Shown: positions 35,942 through 45,412 of the stretch, piece by piece
Layout: every line of letters starts with the position of its first letter
Position numbering within the stretch: the first letter of the stretch is position 1
NCBI GenBank assembly: GCA_017437125.1
Contig: JAFSBV010000024.1
Span: 96,263-160,262, forward strand
Direction: 5' to 3'
Origin: Bacteroidales bacterium
GTDB lineage: Bacteria; Bacteroidota; Bacteroidia; Bacteroidales; UBA932
DNA: 64,000 nt
The notes under the pieces: generated by a model
The model's input: the letters and a program-made list of their open reading frames with translations, nothing else
Databases searched by the model: none
Told to the model about the DNA's origin: nothing
Program-made: the position numbers and the translations under genes

Positions 35942-36028
35942 TTAGCTGACGCAGAATACGCCTTCTGAATCGATCTCCAGAATCTCTACAGCTGGAGATA
36001 CATAAACTTCGTTAAGATTCATTTCCAT
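35942..36028 (-). CDS. 28-residue peptide gene, Bacteroidales type
   Basis: Read on the minus strand from an ATG at 36028, this frame encodes 28 residues opening MEMNLNEVYVSPAVEILE and ending GVFCVS. The pattern of a Pro-Ala-Val-Glu start, alternating acidic and aliphatic residues and a late Cys-Val-Ser resembles tiny proteins widespread in Bacteroidales whose role is not known to me. It is a lone unit bounded by the hairpin at 35891-35928, and ilvE ends 61 bases further upstream on the same strand. The call rests on composition and pattern, so confidence is moderate. Confidence 0.5.
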   Translation of the reverse strand: MEMNLNEVYVSPAVEILEIDSEGVFCVS

Positions 36029-36088
36029 AGCATTAGTGGTTTGTTCTAAACGGTTGATGAACAGATGATAGTATTATGTCGTGACTTA

Positions 36089-37123
36089 TCAGTCAACGAA
36101 TACGTTCCAGCCGAAAATGTCTTCGGTCTCGCCTCTCTGGATGGCTCTGATGTAGTTGTAGAGCTTGAGGGACTTAGGACCGCACTGACCGTCTCCGTAT
36201 GTATAGACAGTCTCTTCCTCTGACTCGAGGAAAGGCTTGTCAACGAGCTTGTGGACAGGTGTGATGACAACTGCAGTACCGCATTCTCCGACTTCCTCGA
36301 ATGTGCTGAGCTCCTCTACAGCCACAGGTCTTCTCTCGACCTCCATTCCGAGATGCGCCGCAACTGTCTCAAGAGACATGTTGGTGATTGACGGAAGGAT
36401 TGACGATGACTTAGGAGTGATATATGTGTTTCCCTTGATTGCGAAGAAGTTCGATGAGTTGAATTCGTCGATGTACTTTCTTGTAGCCGGATCAAGGTAG
36501 AGCACTGCCTTGTAGCCGAGTTCGTGAGCCACATTGAGAGAATAGAGAGAACATGCATAGTTGCCACCTACCTTGAAGGCTCCTGACCCGTTAGGTGCAG
36601 CTCTGTCATAGTTTCTTGCGATTACAACGTCAACAGCGTCAAGGGCGCCGCCTACATATGCTCCGACAGGAGAGCAGAGCATGAGGAATGTGCTTTCCTT
36701 TGATGACTGTACGCCGAGCTGAGGGTTTGATCCGATGAGGGTAGGGCGAAGGTAAAGTGATGCACCTGATACCTCGTAAGGCGGGAGATAGTCGATGTTC
36801 TCCATTACCACCTGCTTGCACATCTCCACGAACATTTCTACAGAAGGAGCCTCGATTCCGAGGTATTTTGCAGATCTCTGGAGTCGCTTTGCATTCTCTT
36901 CCGGTCTGAAAAGGCGGATTCTGCCATCTTTTCCACGGAATGCCTTGAGTCCTTCGAAGCACTCGATTGCATAATGAAGCGTGCCGGCATATGCGCTCAG
37001 GCTGATGTAGTCGTCTGTAAGACTCTCTACAGGAGTCCACGCACCGTTCTTGAAGGTGCTTTTAAGGATTGTGTTGGTCTTTGTGTAGGAGAAGGTCAGC
37101 TTGCTCCAGTCGATATTAGCCAT
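36089..37123 (-). CDS. ilvE: Branched-chain amino acid aminotransferase
   Basis: This 344-residue PLP enzyme of fold type IV interconverts branched-chain amino acids and their 2-oxo acids. The Schiff-base lysine lies in GSGAFKVGGNYACSL; ECFEGLKAFRG near residue 58 and LYLRPTLIG are also characteristic. It starts 7 bases after the ilvA stop, forming an ilvA-ilvE operon for isoleucine synthesis. Confidence 0.95.
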   Translation of the reverse strand: MANIDWSKLTFSYTKTNTILKSTFKNGAWTPVESLTDDYISLSAYAGTLHYAIECFEGLKAFRGKDGRIRLFRPEENAKRLQRSAKYLGIEAPSVEMFVEMCKQVVMENIDYLPPYEVSGASLYLRPTLIGSNPQLGVQSSKESTFLMLCSPVGAYVGGALDAVDVVIARNYDRAAPNGSGAFKVGGNYACSLYSLNVAHELGYKAVLYLDPATRKYIDEFNSSNFFAIKGNTYITPKSSSILPSITNMSLETVAAHLGMEVERRPVAVEELSTFEEVGECGTAVVITPVHKLVDKPFLESEEETVYTYGDGQCGPKSLKLYNYIRAIQRGETEDIFGWNVFVD

Positions 37124-37130
37124 AGTGTTA

Positions 37131-38390
37131 TCAGATTAAGATTTCAAAAAGTTGATTGTTTTCATTTATATACTCATATGAGATGCCGTGAGCCTTGAGT
37201 CTTTCCATGAATGGTCCGAAGTCCTCCTTGGCTGCAAGCTCGATACCTATGAGGGCTGGGCCGAAGTTCTTGTTGGTCTTACGGATGTACTGGATGTGAA
37301 CAAGGTCGTCTGTAGGGCCGATAACATCGCGTATGAAAGAGAGGACTGCACCGGACTTCTGTGGGAAGTTCACGATGAAATAGTGCTTGAGGCCTTCGTA
37401 GAGAAGGGATTTCTCACGGATCTCCTCCATTCTTGTTATGTCATTGTTGCTGCCGCTGACAACGCATGCCACTCTCTTGCCCTTTATCTGATCCTTATAG
37501 AACTTGAGGGCAGCCACTGCAAGTGCACCTGCGGGCTCGACGACGATGGCGCTCTTGTTATACATGTGGATGATGGTGGTGCAGACTGCTCCTTCCGGAA
37601 CCACGACAATATCGTCAAGAACCTGACGGCATACCTCATATGTATGAGTGCCGGCAAGCTGTACAGCCGCTCCATCAACGAATTTGTCAATATGCTCGAG
37701 CTTGATAGGACCGCCGTTCTCGATTGCGGCCTTCATGCATGGAGCTCCGCCAGGCTCGACACCGATGATCTTTGTCGATGGCGACATCATATTTATATAT
37801 GCACCGAGACCTGATGCCAGTCCGCCACCTCCGATAGGTACGAAGATATAGTCAAGCGGTGCAGTGCTCTGGCTGAGGATCTCTCGTCCGATAGTACCCT
37901 GACCTTCCATTACCTTCGGGTCGTCGAAAGGAGGGATGAATGTCTTGCTGTTGGATGATGCATATTCGATGGCAGCCGAGTTCGCCGCATCGAATGTGTC
38001 ACCGGTAAGGATGATCTCGATGAATTCCTTTCCGAACATCCTGACCTGTTCGATCTTCTGCTTAGGTGTTGTCACAGGCATGAAGATGGAACCCATGATC
38101 TTGAGCTTGCTGCATGAGAATGCTACTCCCTGTGCATGATTGCCTGCACTGGCACACACGATTCCGTTCTTTACAAGTTCCGGATCTATCGTCCTGATCT
38201 TATTGTATGCTCCTCGGATCTTATATGACCTTACCATCTGGAGATCCTCTCTCTTGAGATAAACCTCTGCGTCATAGATGTCAGAAAGGTTGGCGTTCCT
38301 CTGGAATGGTGTTGGTTCGAGGATCTCGTCAAGTACCTGTGCGGCCTTGTCAATGGCCTCCACGGTAGGGAAGTACTTAGTTTCGCTCAT
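37131..38390 (-). CDS. ilvA: Threonine ammonia-lyase (threonine deaminase)
   Basis: This 419-residue PLP enzyme makes 2-oxobutanoate from threonine as the first step of isoleucine synthesis. The PLP lysine is in VRSYKIRGAY, followed by the SAGNHAQG loop and the glycine-rich GGGGLASG. The C-terminal 90 residues form a single ACT-like regulatory domain, shorter than in the two-ACT E. coli form. A TATTTTTG box at 38434-38427 on the minus strand could be its -7 element. It starts 93 bases after the thiN stop. Confidence 0.95.
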   Translation of the reverse strand: MSETKYFPTVEAIDKAAQVLDEILEPTPFQRNANLSDIYDAEVYLKREDLQMVRSYKIRGAYNKIRTIDPELVKNGIVCASAGNHAQGVAFSCSKLKIMGSIFMPVTTPKQKIEQVRMFGKEFIEIILTGDTFDAANSAAIEYASSNSKTFIPPFDDPKVMEGQGTIGREILSQSTAPLDYIFVPIGGGGLASGLGAYINMMSPSTKIIGVEPGGAPCMKAAIENGGPIKLEHIDKFVDGAAVQLAGTHTYEVCRQVLDDIVVVPEGAVCTTIIHMYNKSAIVVEPAGALAVAALKFYKDQIKGKRVACVVSGSNNDITRMEEIREKSLLYEGLKHYFIVNFPQKSGAVLSFIRDVIGPTDDLVHIQYIRKTNKNFGPALIGIELAAKEDFGPFMERLKAHGISYEYINENNQLFEILI

Positions 38391-38482
38391 GTCTTAAAGA
38401 TTAAAATCAGAAATTGATTCCTCTGTCAAAAATATAATTTTATATGCGGATTTCCTAATAAATGTTTTGTTATTTATCAGTT

Positions 38483-39142
38483 TCAATCCAATATTATCAG
38501 TGCCATGGACCTATGGCTCAATTCGAGCCTTACATTGTCCGCAATGCTTCTGTTCAATGTCGCTTTCCACCAGTTGTCAAATACAACGTCGTCTGTCGGA
38601 TATTCCAGACCTTCCGACCTGATCTTCAGACTATTGTCCGGTGTGAATATTGACACGGATCTTCCAGGGCCGCACTCGAATTCGATGGTGTCGTTGATCG
38701 GGAATATGGTACCGTTGTCCGATACCATTTCAATCGATATTCCGTCAAGATCGAACAACCTCGTATATTCCATGAGAAGGGATACATTGCCTATGGTATG
38801 GTCTGTCCTGCCTCCGGTGGCTCCGAGAATATGTATGGATTCAATTCCACGGAGATTGTTCAGAGCCCATCTTACGGCTTTGGTCTGGTCATTGTGCTCC
38901 TGTTCGTTTTCCTTTATTATTATATCGGAATATTTCTTCTGCATAGACATCGGCAGCGTGTCCATGTCACCGATCACAAGATCAGGCAGCCTTTCTTCTC
39001 CAAAGACCGCAGTGCTGTTCCTCATGAACTTCCTCAATGCTCCGTCGCAGCATATGATGAAATCTGCCGAGCGGATAAGATAACGTGGATATTCTGTCTT
39101 AGGGAATTTCCCGTCACATATTATGACAACGTTGCTATGCAT
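38483..39142 (-). CDS. thiN: Thiamine pyrophosphokinase
   Basis: This 219-residue cytoplasmic enzyme converts thiamine to thiamine diphosphate. Family motifs seen are FIICCDGAL, IGDMDTL, the nucleotide-binding HNDQTKAVRWAL, and ILGATGGRTDHTIGN. The C-terminal 70 residues form the substrate-binding beta domain. Its start overlaps the end of the LptG-Fmt gene by 8 bases, so it is probably translated from the same message. Confidence 0.93.
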   Translation of the reverse strand: MHSNVVIICDGKFPKTEYPRYLIRSADFIICCDGALRKFMRNSTAVFGEERLPDLVIGDMDTLPMSMQKKYSDIIIKENEQEHNDQTKAVRWALNNLRGIESIHILGATGGRTDHTIGNVSLLMEYTRLFDLDGISIEMVSDNGTIFPINDTIEFECGPGRSVSIFTPDNSLKIRSEGLEYPTDDVVFDNWWKATLNRSIADNVRLELSHRSMALIILD

Positions 39143-41597
39143 GTTTTCCGGTTATCTTTGATGACGTACCTTCTGATGTCGTATATGATTGAGGGTCACG
39201 GAATCCGATCAGGAAGTCCTTCACCGGCATACGCTTCTTTCCTGCAAGCTGGAGCTCTGTAATGGAGATGGCTCCGTCAGCCGCAGCGATGGCCAGATAG
39301 TTCTTTCCGTCGGACAGCACGGTACCTGGAGCAGCAGAGGAAAGTCCGTTTCCTGCAAGCATAGCCTCATACTCTTCTCCTGTAACCTTTTCTGTCCTGT
39401 ATATCTTCATCTGAAGTACCTTGTCATCCTTTACGAGCTCGGTGAATGCCGCTGGATATGGACTGAGACCTCTGATGAGGTTGTAGATGTCCTTTATCCT
39501 GCCGTTCCAGTCGATATGGCAGAGCTCACGTGTGATCTTCGGTGCAGGATGCAGGATCTCCGATCCCTGTATGAAGCTCTTCTGAGGACGGAATTCGACA
39601 TTGTTCTCGATTATCGCCTCGACCGTATTGACGACGAGTTCTGCACCCATCTCCATGAGCTTGTCATGAACTTCTCCGACGGTTTCGTCCGGGCCTATCT
39701 TGCAGTCATATCTGTACATGATGCCTCCGGTGTCCATGCCTTCGTCTATCATGAACGTAGTGACTCCTGTGGTCTTGTCACCGTTGATCACCGCCCAGTT
39801 GATAGGGGCTGCTCCCCTGTATTGAGGCAGAAGTGCGGCGTGCAGGTTGAATGTACCCAGCTTAGGCATCTCCCATACGACTTTCGGAAGCATTCTGAAT
39901 GCAACCACTACGAAGAGGTCTGCCTTCCATGCCTTGAGGGCTTCAAGGAACTCAGGATCCTTGAGCGAAACAGGCTGAAGTACAGGTATGTTGTGCTCTA
40001 CCGCATATTTCTTTACTGCGCTTTCATTTATCTTGAGTCCGCGGCCGCTGGCCTTGTCTGCCACTGTCACTACTCCTACGATATCATATCCGTTCTGTAT
40101 GAGCCTGTCAAGAGGTGCAACGGCGAACTCCGGTGTACCCATATATACGATACGGGTCTTCTTGAAATATCCCATGATCTTGGCCTTGATTTTCTTGAAA
40201 TTGTTCTTCAGACTCTCCGCGCTGAAGATAGCGGAATCATTGATTGCCTTCCATGTCAGGAAGAGTCCTGTCGGAAGAAGTATGTAGCTTGAGAAGAACA
40301 CTCCGTGGAAAGGCCCGACGGCTCCGTCCTTGGCCAGTTTTGTACCGGAAATGTCTATCACCCAGTATGCCACGAAGAAGAGTACCGAAATGATGGCCGG
40401 TGTTCCGAGTCCTCCCTTCCTGATCAGCGCGCCGAGCGGTGCACCGATGAAGAAGAATATGAGACAAGCTATCGAGAGGGCGAATTTCTTGTTGATCTCG
40501 ATGTCGATCAGCCTCAGGGTGAAATTATGATAATATCTCTCCCTCGAGTAGGCCGTAAGCTGGGCCTGGATGTCCTCGGCATTGCTTCTGGCCTTCTCCA
40601 AGGCTGAAATCTCATTCGCGATGTCGTCCCATACTCCGATGTCTTCTCTTTCGAAGCTGCTTGTCGGAAGCCTTTTCGTGGCAGTGTCAAGCTGTGAATT
40701 ATATCTGAGAGTCCTTGAATTCCTCATCAGCTTGAGGTTGTCCTGCTTGCTTGCCGAATCAAGAGATCCGATGGAATCCTGACCATGCTGGAGCTGTTTC
40801 AGATTCATGGACTTAACCTGATCGTCGAACCTGCTCGAGTCAGATTTCTGGAATGCATAGTTCTCGAGAGGAATGATCATCTCCTGCTGCTTGAAGTCGA
40901 TCTTCTGCAGCTGGAGGCTTGTGTCGCGGTAATTCCTGGTGTTTGTCTCCTCGTAATTGGTTCCGTTGTAGAGGATGAAGGTGAGGTAGCTCTTGTCCTT
41001 TGACATCTTCATCATGGCGGAATCGGCGATGGTGAGACTTGTGTTGCCCTTGTTCTTGGTATGGTTATACACCATCACTCCGCTCATCATGCCGGAATCG
41101 TCATTACGGTCGTCAACCCTGAGGATGTAGCCGTCGATTCCGTTGTAGAACGTTCCGGTCGGTATCTTGATCTCATCCTTCGTCTTTCCGATATCGTCCC
41201 TGAGCGTATAGATCTTGTTATATGCAACAGGGATGAGGTCGTTGGACACGAAGAATGCTCCGACGCTGATCAATCCGCAGATCACCGCCAGAGGGATCAT
41301 CACCCTCTGAAGGGATATGCCGGCGGCCTTGATGGCAAGCAGCTCGTTGTTCTCGCCGAGCGTGCCGAGAGTCATCATCGAGGCAAGAAGTGTCGCAAGA
41401 GGCAGGGATAGCGGCAGCATTGTCGCGCTACCCCATGCGAGGAATTCCAGTATGACCTTGAAACTCAATCCCTTACCTACAAGTTCGTCTATGTAGAGCC
41501 AGAGGAACTGCATGACAAGGATGAACACGACGACCAGAAGGATCGCTATGAACGGTCCTACAAAAGACTTGATTATGAATCTGTCAAGCTTCTTCAC
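39135..41597 (-). CDS. fmt: LptG-type permease fused to methionyl-tRNA formyltransferase
   Basis: This 820-residue reading frame joins two unrelated proteins. Residues 1-474 are an LptF/G permease: opening MKKLDRFIIKSFVGPF, N-terminal helices, a periplasmic domain near 130-345, and C-terminal helices from about 365. Residues 475-820 are a complete Fmt with RIVYMGTPEF, the catalytic NLHAALLPQYRGAAPIN (Asn and His) and DEGMDTGG, plus the OB-like C-terminal domain. Met475 could serve as an independent start for Fmt. The permease half acts in the inner membrane for LPS export while Fmt formylates initiator tRNA in the cytoplasm. It starts 2 bases after the alaS stop. A sequencing error that removed a stop cannot be ruled out. 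Confidence 0.9.
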   Translation of the reverse strand: MKKLDRFIIKSFVGPFIAILLVVVFILVMQFLWLYIDELVGKGLSFKVILEFLAWGSATMLPLSLPLATLLASMMTLGTLGENNELLAIKAAGISLQRVMIPLAVICGLISVGAFFVSNDLIPVAYNKIYTLRDDIGKTKDEIKIPTGTFYNGIDGYILRVDDRNDDSGMMSGVMVYNHTKNKGNTSLTIADSAMMKMSKDKSYLTFILYNGTNYEETNTRNYRDTSLQLQKIDFKQQEMIIPLENYAFQKSDSSRFDDQVKSMNLKQLQHGQDSIGSLDSASKQDNLKLMRNSRTLRYNSQLDTATKRLPTSSFEREDIGVWDDIANEISALEKARSNAEDIQAQLTAYSRERYYHNFTLRLIDIEINKKFALSIACLIFFFIGAPLGALIRKGGLGTPAIISVLFFVAYWVIDISGTKLAKDGAVGPFHGVFFSSYILLPTGLFLTWKAINDSAIFSAESLKNNFKKIKAKIMGYFKKTRIVYMGTPEFAVAPLDRLIQNGYDIVGVVTVADKASGRGLKINESAVKKYAVEHNIPVLQPVSLKDPEFLEALKAWKADLFVVVAFRMLPKVVWEMPKLGTFNLHAALLPQYRGAAPINWAVINGDKTTGVTTFMIDEGMDTGGIMYRYDCKIGPDETVGEVHDKLMEMGAELVVNTVEAIIENNVEFRPQKSFIQGSEILHPAPKITRELCHIDWNGRIKDIYNLIRGLSPYPAAFTELVKDDKVLQMKIYRTEKVTGEEYEAMLAGNGLSSAAPGTVLSDGKNYLAIAAADGAISITELQLAGKKRMPVKDFLIGFRDPQSYTTSEGTSSKITGKHA

Positions 41598-41599
41598 TT

Positions 41600-44215
41600 C
41601 TATCTGGCAGCTGATTCAATCAACTTGTTCAATGCATCCTTAAGTCCTTCAGTGTTCTTTCCGCCTGCAGTCGCGAGACCAGGCTGTCCGCCGCCGCCAC
41701 CCTGAATGAGTTTGGCTGCCTCACGGACGTCCGCACCGGCATTATGTCCTGCCTTCACGAGGTCTTCCGAGTACATGAGAAGGAGCTGTGGCTTGCCGGC
41801 AGCTTCGAATGCCGCTGCAATCACAAGGTTCTGAGCCTCCTTCTGGAGCATGAATGCTGCATTCTTGAGCATAACAGGATCCATCGGAGTGTCGATCTTC
41901 ACGATGTTGACACCGTTGGTCTCGACAGCCATTCCCTTGAGGGACTCCTTGAGTGCAAGTGTCTTTTCCTTTGCAATCTCCTCCATCTGCTTCTTGTAAG
42001 CCTCGTTCTCCTCGACCATCTTCCTTATTGCACCAGCAAGATCAGGAACGTTGTTGAAGAACGACCTTGCCGAGCGGATGGTCTCTTCCATTTCGTTGAT
42101 CTTTGCCTCTGCATTGACTCCTGTAACAGCCTCGATACGGCGTACTCCGGCTGCGATCGCAGATTCCGAAACGATCTTGAAAAGTCCTATCTGACCTGTA
42201 GCAGCAGCATGTGTACCACCGCAGAGCTCGCATGAGTCACCGAACTTGATTACGCGTACCGTATCACCGTACTTTTCTCCGAAAAGGGCCATTGCACCCA
42301 TTTCCTGAGCCTGCTCCATGGTTGCGTTGCGGTTCTCGTCAAGAGGGTTGTTGGCCCTGATGAGCTCGTTCACACGGTTCTCTACAAGTCTTGTCTGCTC
42401 CTCGCTGAGCTTCTCGAAATGAGAGAAGTCGAAGCGGAAATATTTGTCACATACATATGAACCCTTCTGCTCTACATGAGTACCGAGGATCTCGCGGAGA
42501 GCCTGGTGGAGAAGATGGGTAGCGGTATGGTTGTTTTCGATCTGGAGTCTTCTCTCAGTGTCAACATGGAGGCTGAAGCTCTCTGTGCAGTCTGCAGGGA
42601 TGCGCTCTGCCACATGGATGGTGAGATTGTTCTCCTTGATGGTGTTGACGATGTTGATCTTCTCGCCGCTTTCCGAAAGGATATATCCGGTATCTCCTAC
42701 CTGTCCTCCCATCTCGGCGTAGAACGGTGTGCGCTCGAACACGAGCTGGTACATGGTCTTGTTCTTCGCCTTTACTGTGCGGTGACGTGTGAGCTGTACA
42801 CCTTCAAGTTCAGTGCTGTCGTAGCCGAGGAACTCGATGTTGTCGCAATGAGCGAACTCAACCCAGTCTCCGGACTCGATGGCAGTAGCGTTGCGGGCTC
42901 TGTCTTTCTGCTTCTGAAGCTCTACCTGGAATCCTTCGATGTCGATCTTGTAGCCTTTCTCCGATGCGATCAGCTCTGAAAGGTCGATAGGGAAACCGAA
43001 TGTGTCATAGAGCACGAATGCGTCTTCTCCGGAAATAAGCTTTGTCTCGGCTGACTTTGCCATGATGTTTTCCATCAGTCTGATACCTCTGTCGAGGGTG
43101 CGAAGGAAAGCCATCTCCTCTTCCTTGATCACACGCTCGATGAGGGTCTGCTGCTTAACGATTTCAGGGTAGAACTCACCCATGTCGTCGATGAGCTGCT
43201 GCACGAGACGGCAGAGGAAAGGCTCGTTGAATCCGAGGAATGTATATCCGTAACGAACTGCACGGCGGAGGATTCGGCGGATCACATATCCGGCCTTTAC
43301 ATTCGAAGGAAGCTGGCCGTCAGCGATGGAGAAGCTGATTGCACGGATGTGGTCTGCTATGACACGCATTGCGATATCTTCCTGATTGTCAATTCCGTAC
43401 TTGTGGCCTGAGAGCTCTTCGATCTTGGCGATCATGCCAGTGAATACGTCAGTATCATAGTTCGACTTCTTGCCCTGGAGTGCCATGCAGAGACGCTCGA
43501 AGCCCATTCCTGTGTCAACGTTCTTGTTAGGAAGAAGTTCAAGCTCTCCGTTTGCCTTGCGGTTGTACTGCATGAACACGTTGTTCCATATCTCGATCAC
43601 GAGGTGATGGTCCTTGTTCACGAGTGAAGCTCCCGGAACGGCAGCCCTCTCCTCATCAGAACGAAGGTCGATGTGGATTTCCGAACATGGTCCGCATGGG
43701 CCTGTGTCACCCATTTCCCAGAAATTGTCCTTCTTGTTTCCGAGGAGTATCCTGTCCTCAGGAAGATGCCTCTTCCATGCCTCCATTGCCTCTGTGTCAA
43801 GCTGTGTGCCGTCAGCCTCGGAGCCCTCGAATACTGTTGCGTAGAGTCTGTCCTTGTCGAGCTTGTAAACCTCTGTGAGGAGCTCCCATGCCCAGTCGAT
43901 AGCCTCGTTCTTGAAATAATCGCCGAAGCTCCAGTTTCCGAGCATTTCGAACATGGTATGGTGATATGTGTCGCGTCCTACCTCTTCAAGGTCGTTGTGC
44001 TTTCCGCTCACGCGGAGACATTTCTGGCTGTCGGCAACCCTCTTCCATTTTGCCGGGCTGTTTCCGAGAAACCAGTCCTTGAACTGGTTCATACCTGCGT
44101 TGGTGAACATGAGTGTCGGATCGTTCTTTACTACCATCGGTGCTGAAGGCACGATCTGATGGCCCTTTGAAGCGAAGAAGTCCAAGAATGCTTTTCTGAT
44201 TTCTTTTGAAGTCAT
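41600..44215 (-). CDS. alaS: Alanyl-tRNA synthetase
   Basis: This 871-residue enzyme charges tRNA-Ala. The class II catalytic core opens with [14 protein letters not shown] and [15 protein letters not shown], and the editing domain carries the zinc ligands NHTATHLLH and CELCGGTH. The C-terminal C-Ala domain ends with a glycine-rich [15 protein letters not shown] chose the ATG at 44215; a TTG start 8 codons upstream is possible. It heads a minus-strand operon with LptG-Fmt and thiN. Confidence 0.97.
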   Translation of the reverse strand: MTSKEIRKAFLDFFASKGHQIVPSAPMVVKNDPTLMFTNAGMNQFKDWFLGNSPAKWKRVADSQKCLRVSGKHNDLEEVGRDTYHHTMFEMLGNWSFGDYFKNEAIDWAWELLTEVYKLDKDRLYATVFEGSEADGTQLDTEAMEAWKRHLPEDRILLGNKKDNFWEMGDTGPCGPCSEIHIDLRSDEERAAVPGASLVNKDHHLVIEIWNNVFMQYNRKANGELELLPNKNVDTGMGFERLCMALQGKKSNYDTDVFTGMIAKIEELSGHKYGIDNQEDIAMRVIADHIRAISFSIADGQLPSNVKAGYVIRRILRRAVRYGYTFLGFNEPFLCRLVQQLIDDMGEFYPEIVKQQTLIERVIKEEEMAFLRTLDRGIRLMENIMAKSAETKLISGEDAFVLYDTFGFPIDLSELIASEKGYKIDIEGFQVELQKQKDRARNATAIESGDWVEFAHCDNIEFLGYDSTELEGVQLTRHRTVKAKNKTMYQLVFERTPFYAEMGGQVGDTGYILSESGEKINIVNTIKENNLTIHVAERIPADCTESFSLHVDTERRLQIENNHTATHLLHQALREILGTHVEQKGSYVCDKYFRFDFSHFEKLSEEQTRLVENRVNELIRANNPLDENRNATMEQAQEMGAMALFGEKYGDTVRVIKFGDSCELCGGTHAAATGQIGLFKIVSESAIAAGVRRIEAVTGVNAEAKINEMEETIRSARSFFNNVPDLAGAIRKMVEENEAYKKQMEEIAKEKTLALKESLKGMAVETNGVNIVKIDTPMDPVMLKNAAFMLQKEAQNLVIAAAFEAAGKPQLLLMYSEDLVKAGHNAGADVREAAKLIQGGGGGQPGLATAGGKNTEGLKDALNKLIESAAR

Positions 44216-44247
44216 ATATCTCTGTGTATTATTTCTCAATTATGCCC

Positions 44248-44266
44248 GCCGTAGGCCTGCTACGGC
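44248..44266. promoter_or_regulatory. Hairpin in the alaS leader
   Basis: GCCGTAG and CTACGGC form a perfect 7-bp stem with a 5-base loop, 33 bases upstream of the alaS start. A TAATTTTG box just beyond it (44285-44278, minus strand) could be the -7 element, so the hairpin would be at the start of the transcript. Confidence 0.45.
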
Positions 44267-44378
44267 ATATTAACCCGCAAAATTACAACTTTTTTCCGTA
44301 AAAGGCTATAAATAGGAGGATTTCCTGCTCTATTTACTATAAAATAAAATTTTTAATAGAAGTGTCGGAGATTTTTCG

Positions 44379-44386
44379 TACCTTTG
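44379..44386 (+). promoter_or_regulatory. -7 box directly before the first M23 gene
   Basis: TACCTTTG matches TAnnTTTG and lies 6 bases before the ATG at 44393, which would place the start of transcription at or next to the start codon. No TTTG is seen at the -33 position. Confidence 0.5.
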
Positions 44387-44392
44387 TCCCGT

Positions 44393-45412
44393 ATGTCTAA
44401 AAATAAACGATACATATTGAACCCGAGAACGCTCGTATATGAAGTGAAGAAGCGTTCAAGAATGTCGAGCCTGTGGAGGTTTGTGGCATTGTCTGCCGTA
44501 AGTTTCTGCATGGCTGCGCTGTACTTCTGGGTCTATACTTCTGTTCTTGGTCTGGAACCTCCCAAGACTCTCCTCTTGAGAAAGCAGAATGCGGAGTGGT
44601 GTTCCAAGGTGGAGGTGATGAACAGGCATCTTGATCAGTATGATGAGGCATTGGCATCCCTGCAGATGAGGGATGACGACATATACCGCTCTATTTTCGG
44701 TATGGATGAAATACCTGCCGAGGTCCGCAATGCGGGATTCGGAGGCGTGAACAGATATGCTCATTATGATGCTGTGGATCCTGACGGACTCCTGAAGGGA
44801 ACTGTGGTGAGACTCGATGTCCTCGCCAAGAAATCGTATGTCCAGAGCAGGTCTTTCGATGAAGTCGCTCTTCTTTCAAAGAGGGCGGGCGACATGGCAT
44901 CGTGCATACCTGCCATTCCTCCTATCAACCCTGATCCGGCCAAGTACAGGTTCTCCAGCAGCTTCGGCTACAGGAAGGATCCTATTTCGGGCCGTACAGC
45001 ACGTCATACAGGTGTGGATTTTGCCATGAAGACGGGAAATCCTATCTATGTGACGGGTGACGGAGTCGTGGAGAGCGTGAAGTTCGAATTCTTCGGATAC
45101 GGAAATCACGTGGTGATAGATCACGGATTCGGATACAAGACCCGATATGCCCATCTCAAGTCCATCGGTGTCGTGGAAGGCATGAAGGTCAAGAGGGGAG
45201 AGTGCATCGGACTTAGCGGTAATTCCGGAAAATCATCAGGACCTCACCTTCATTACGAAGTGATATACAAGGGCAGTCCTGTGAATCCGGCAAACTATTA
45301 CGATCTCACGATCACTCCGGAAGAATATGCGACCATGGTCCAGAATACGGCTGACGCATCGGAGAGGATAACGATGCATCCTTCACATAGAAGAAACGGC
45401 GGACGTTCATGA
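44393..45412 (+). CDS. M23-family membrane-anchored peptidase (LytM type)
   Basis: This 339-residue protein has one transmembrane helix near residues 27-50, a coiled region, and a C-terminal LytM domain. The zinc ligands are intact: RHTGVDF (His and Asp) and PHLHYEV (HxH). It likely cleaves peptidoglycan cross-links or binds the wall in the periplasm to control septation or shape. The ATG at 44393 was preferred to a TTG at 44384. Its stop overlaps the next start (ATGA) and the next gene encodes a paralogue. Confidence 0.9.
   Translation: MSKNKRYILNPRTLVYEVKKRSRMSSLWRFVALSAVSFCMAALYFWVYTSVLGLEPPKTLLLRKQNAEWCSKVEVMNRHLDQYDEALASLQMRDDDIYRSIFGMDEIPAEVRNAGFGGVNRYAHYDAVDPDGLLKGTVVRLDVLAKKSYVQSRSFDEVALLSKRAGDMASCIPAIPPINPDPAKYRFSSSFGYRKDPISGRTARHTGVDFAMKTGNPIYVTGDGVVESVKFEFFGYGNHVVIDHGFGYKTRYAHLKSIGVVEGMKVKRGECIGLSGNSGKSSGPHLHYEVIYKGSPVNPANYYDLTITPEEYATMVQNTADASERITMHPSHRRNGGRS

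Noticed and set aside
38505-39083. 192-codon plus-strand frame over thiN
   Set aside because: It is antisense to thiamine pyrophosphokinase with its motifs intact.
39189-40292. 367-codon plus-strand frame over the Fmt half
   Set aside because: The opposite strand encodes a clear Fmt domain with catalytic residues. The plus frame has no recognisable features.
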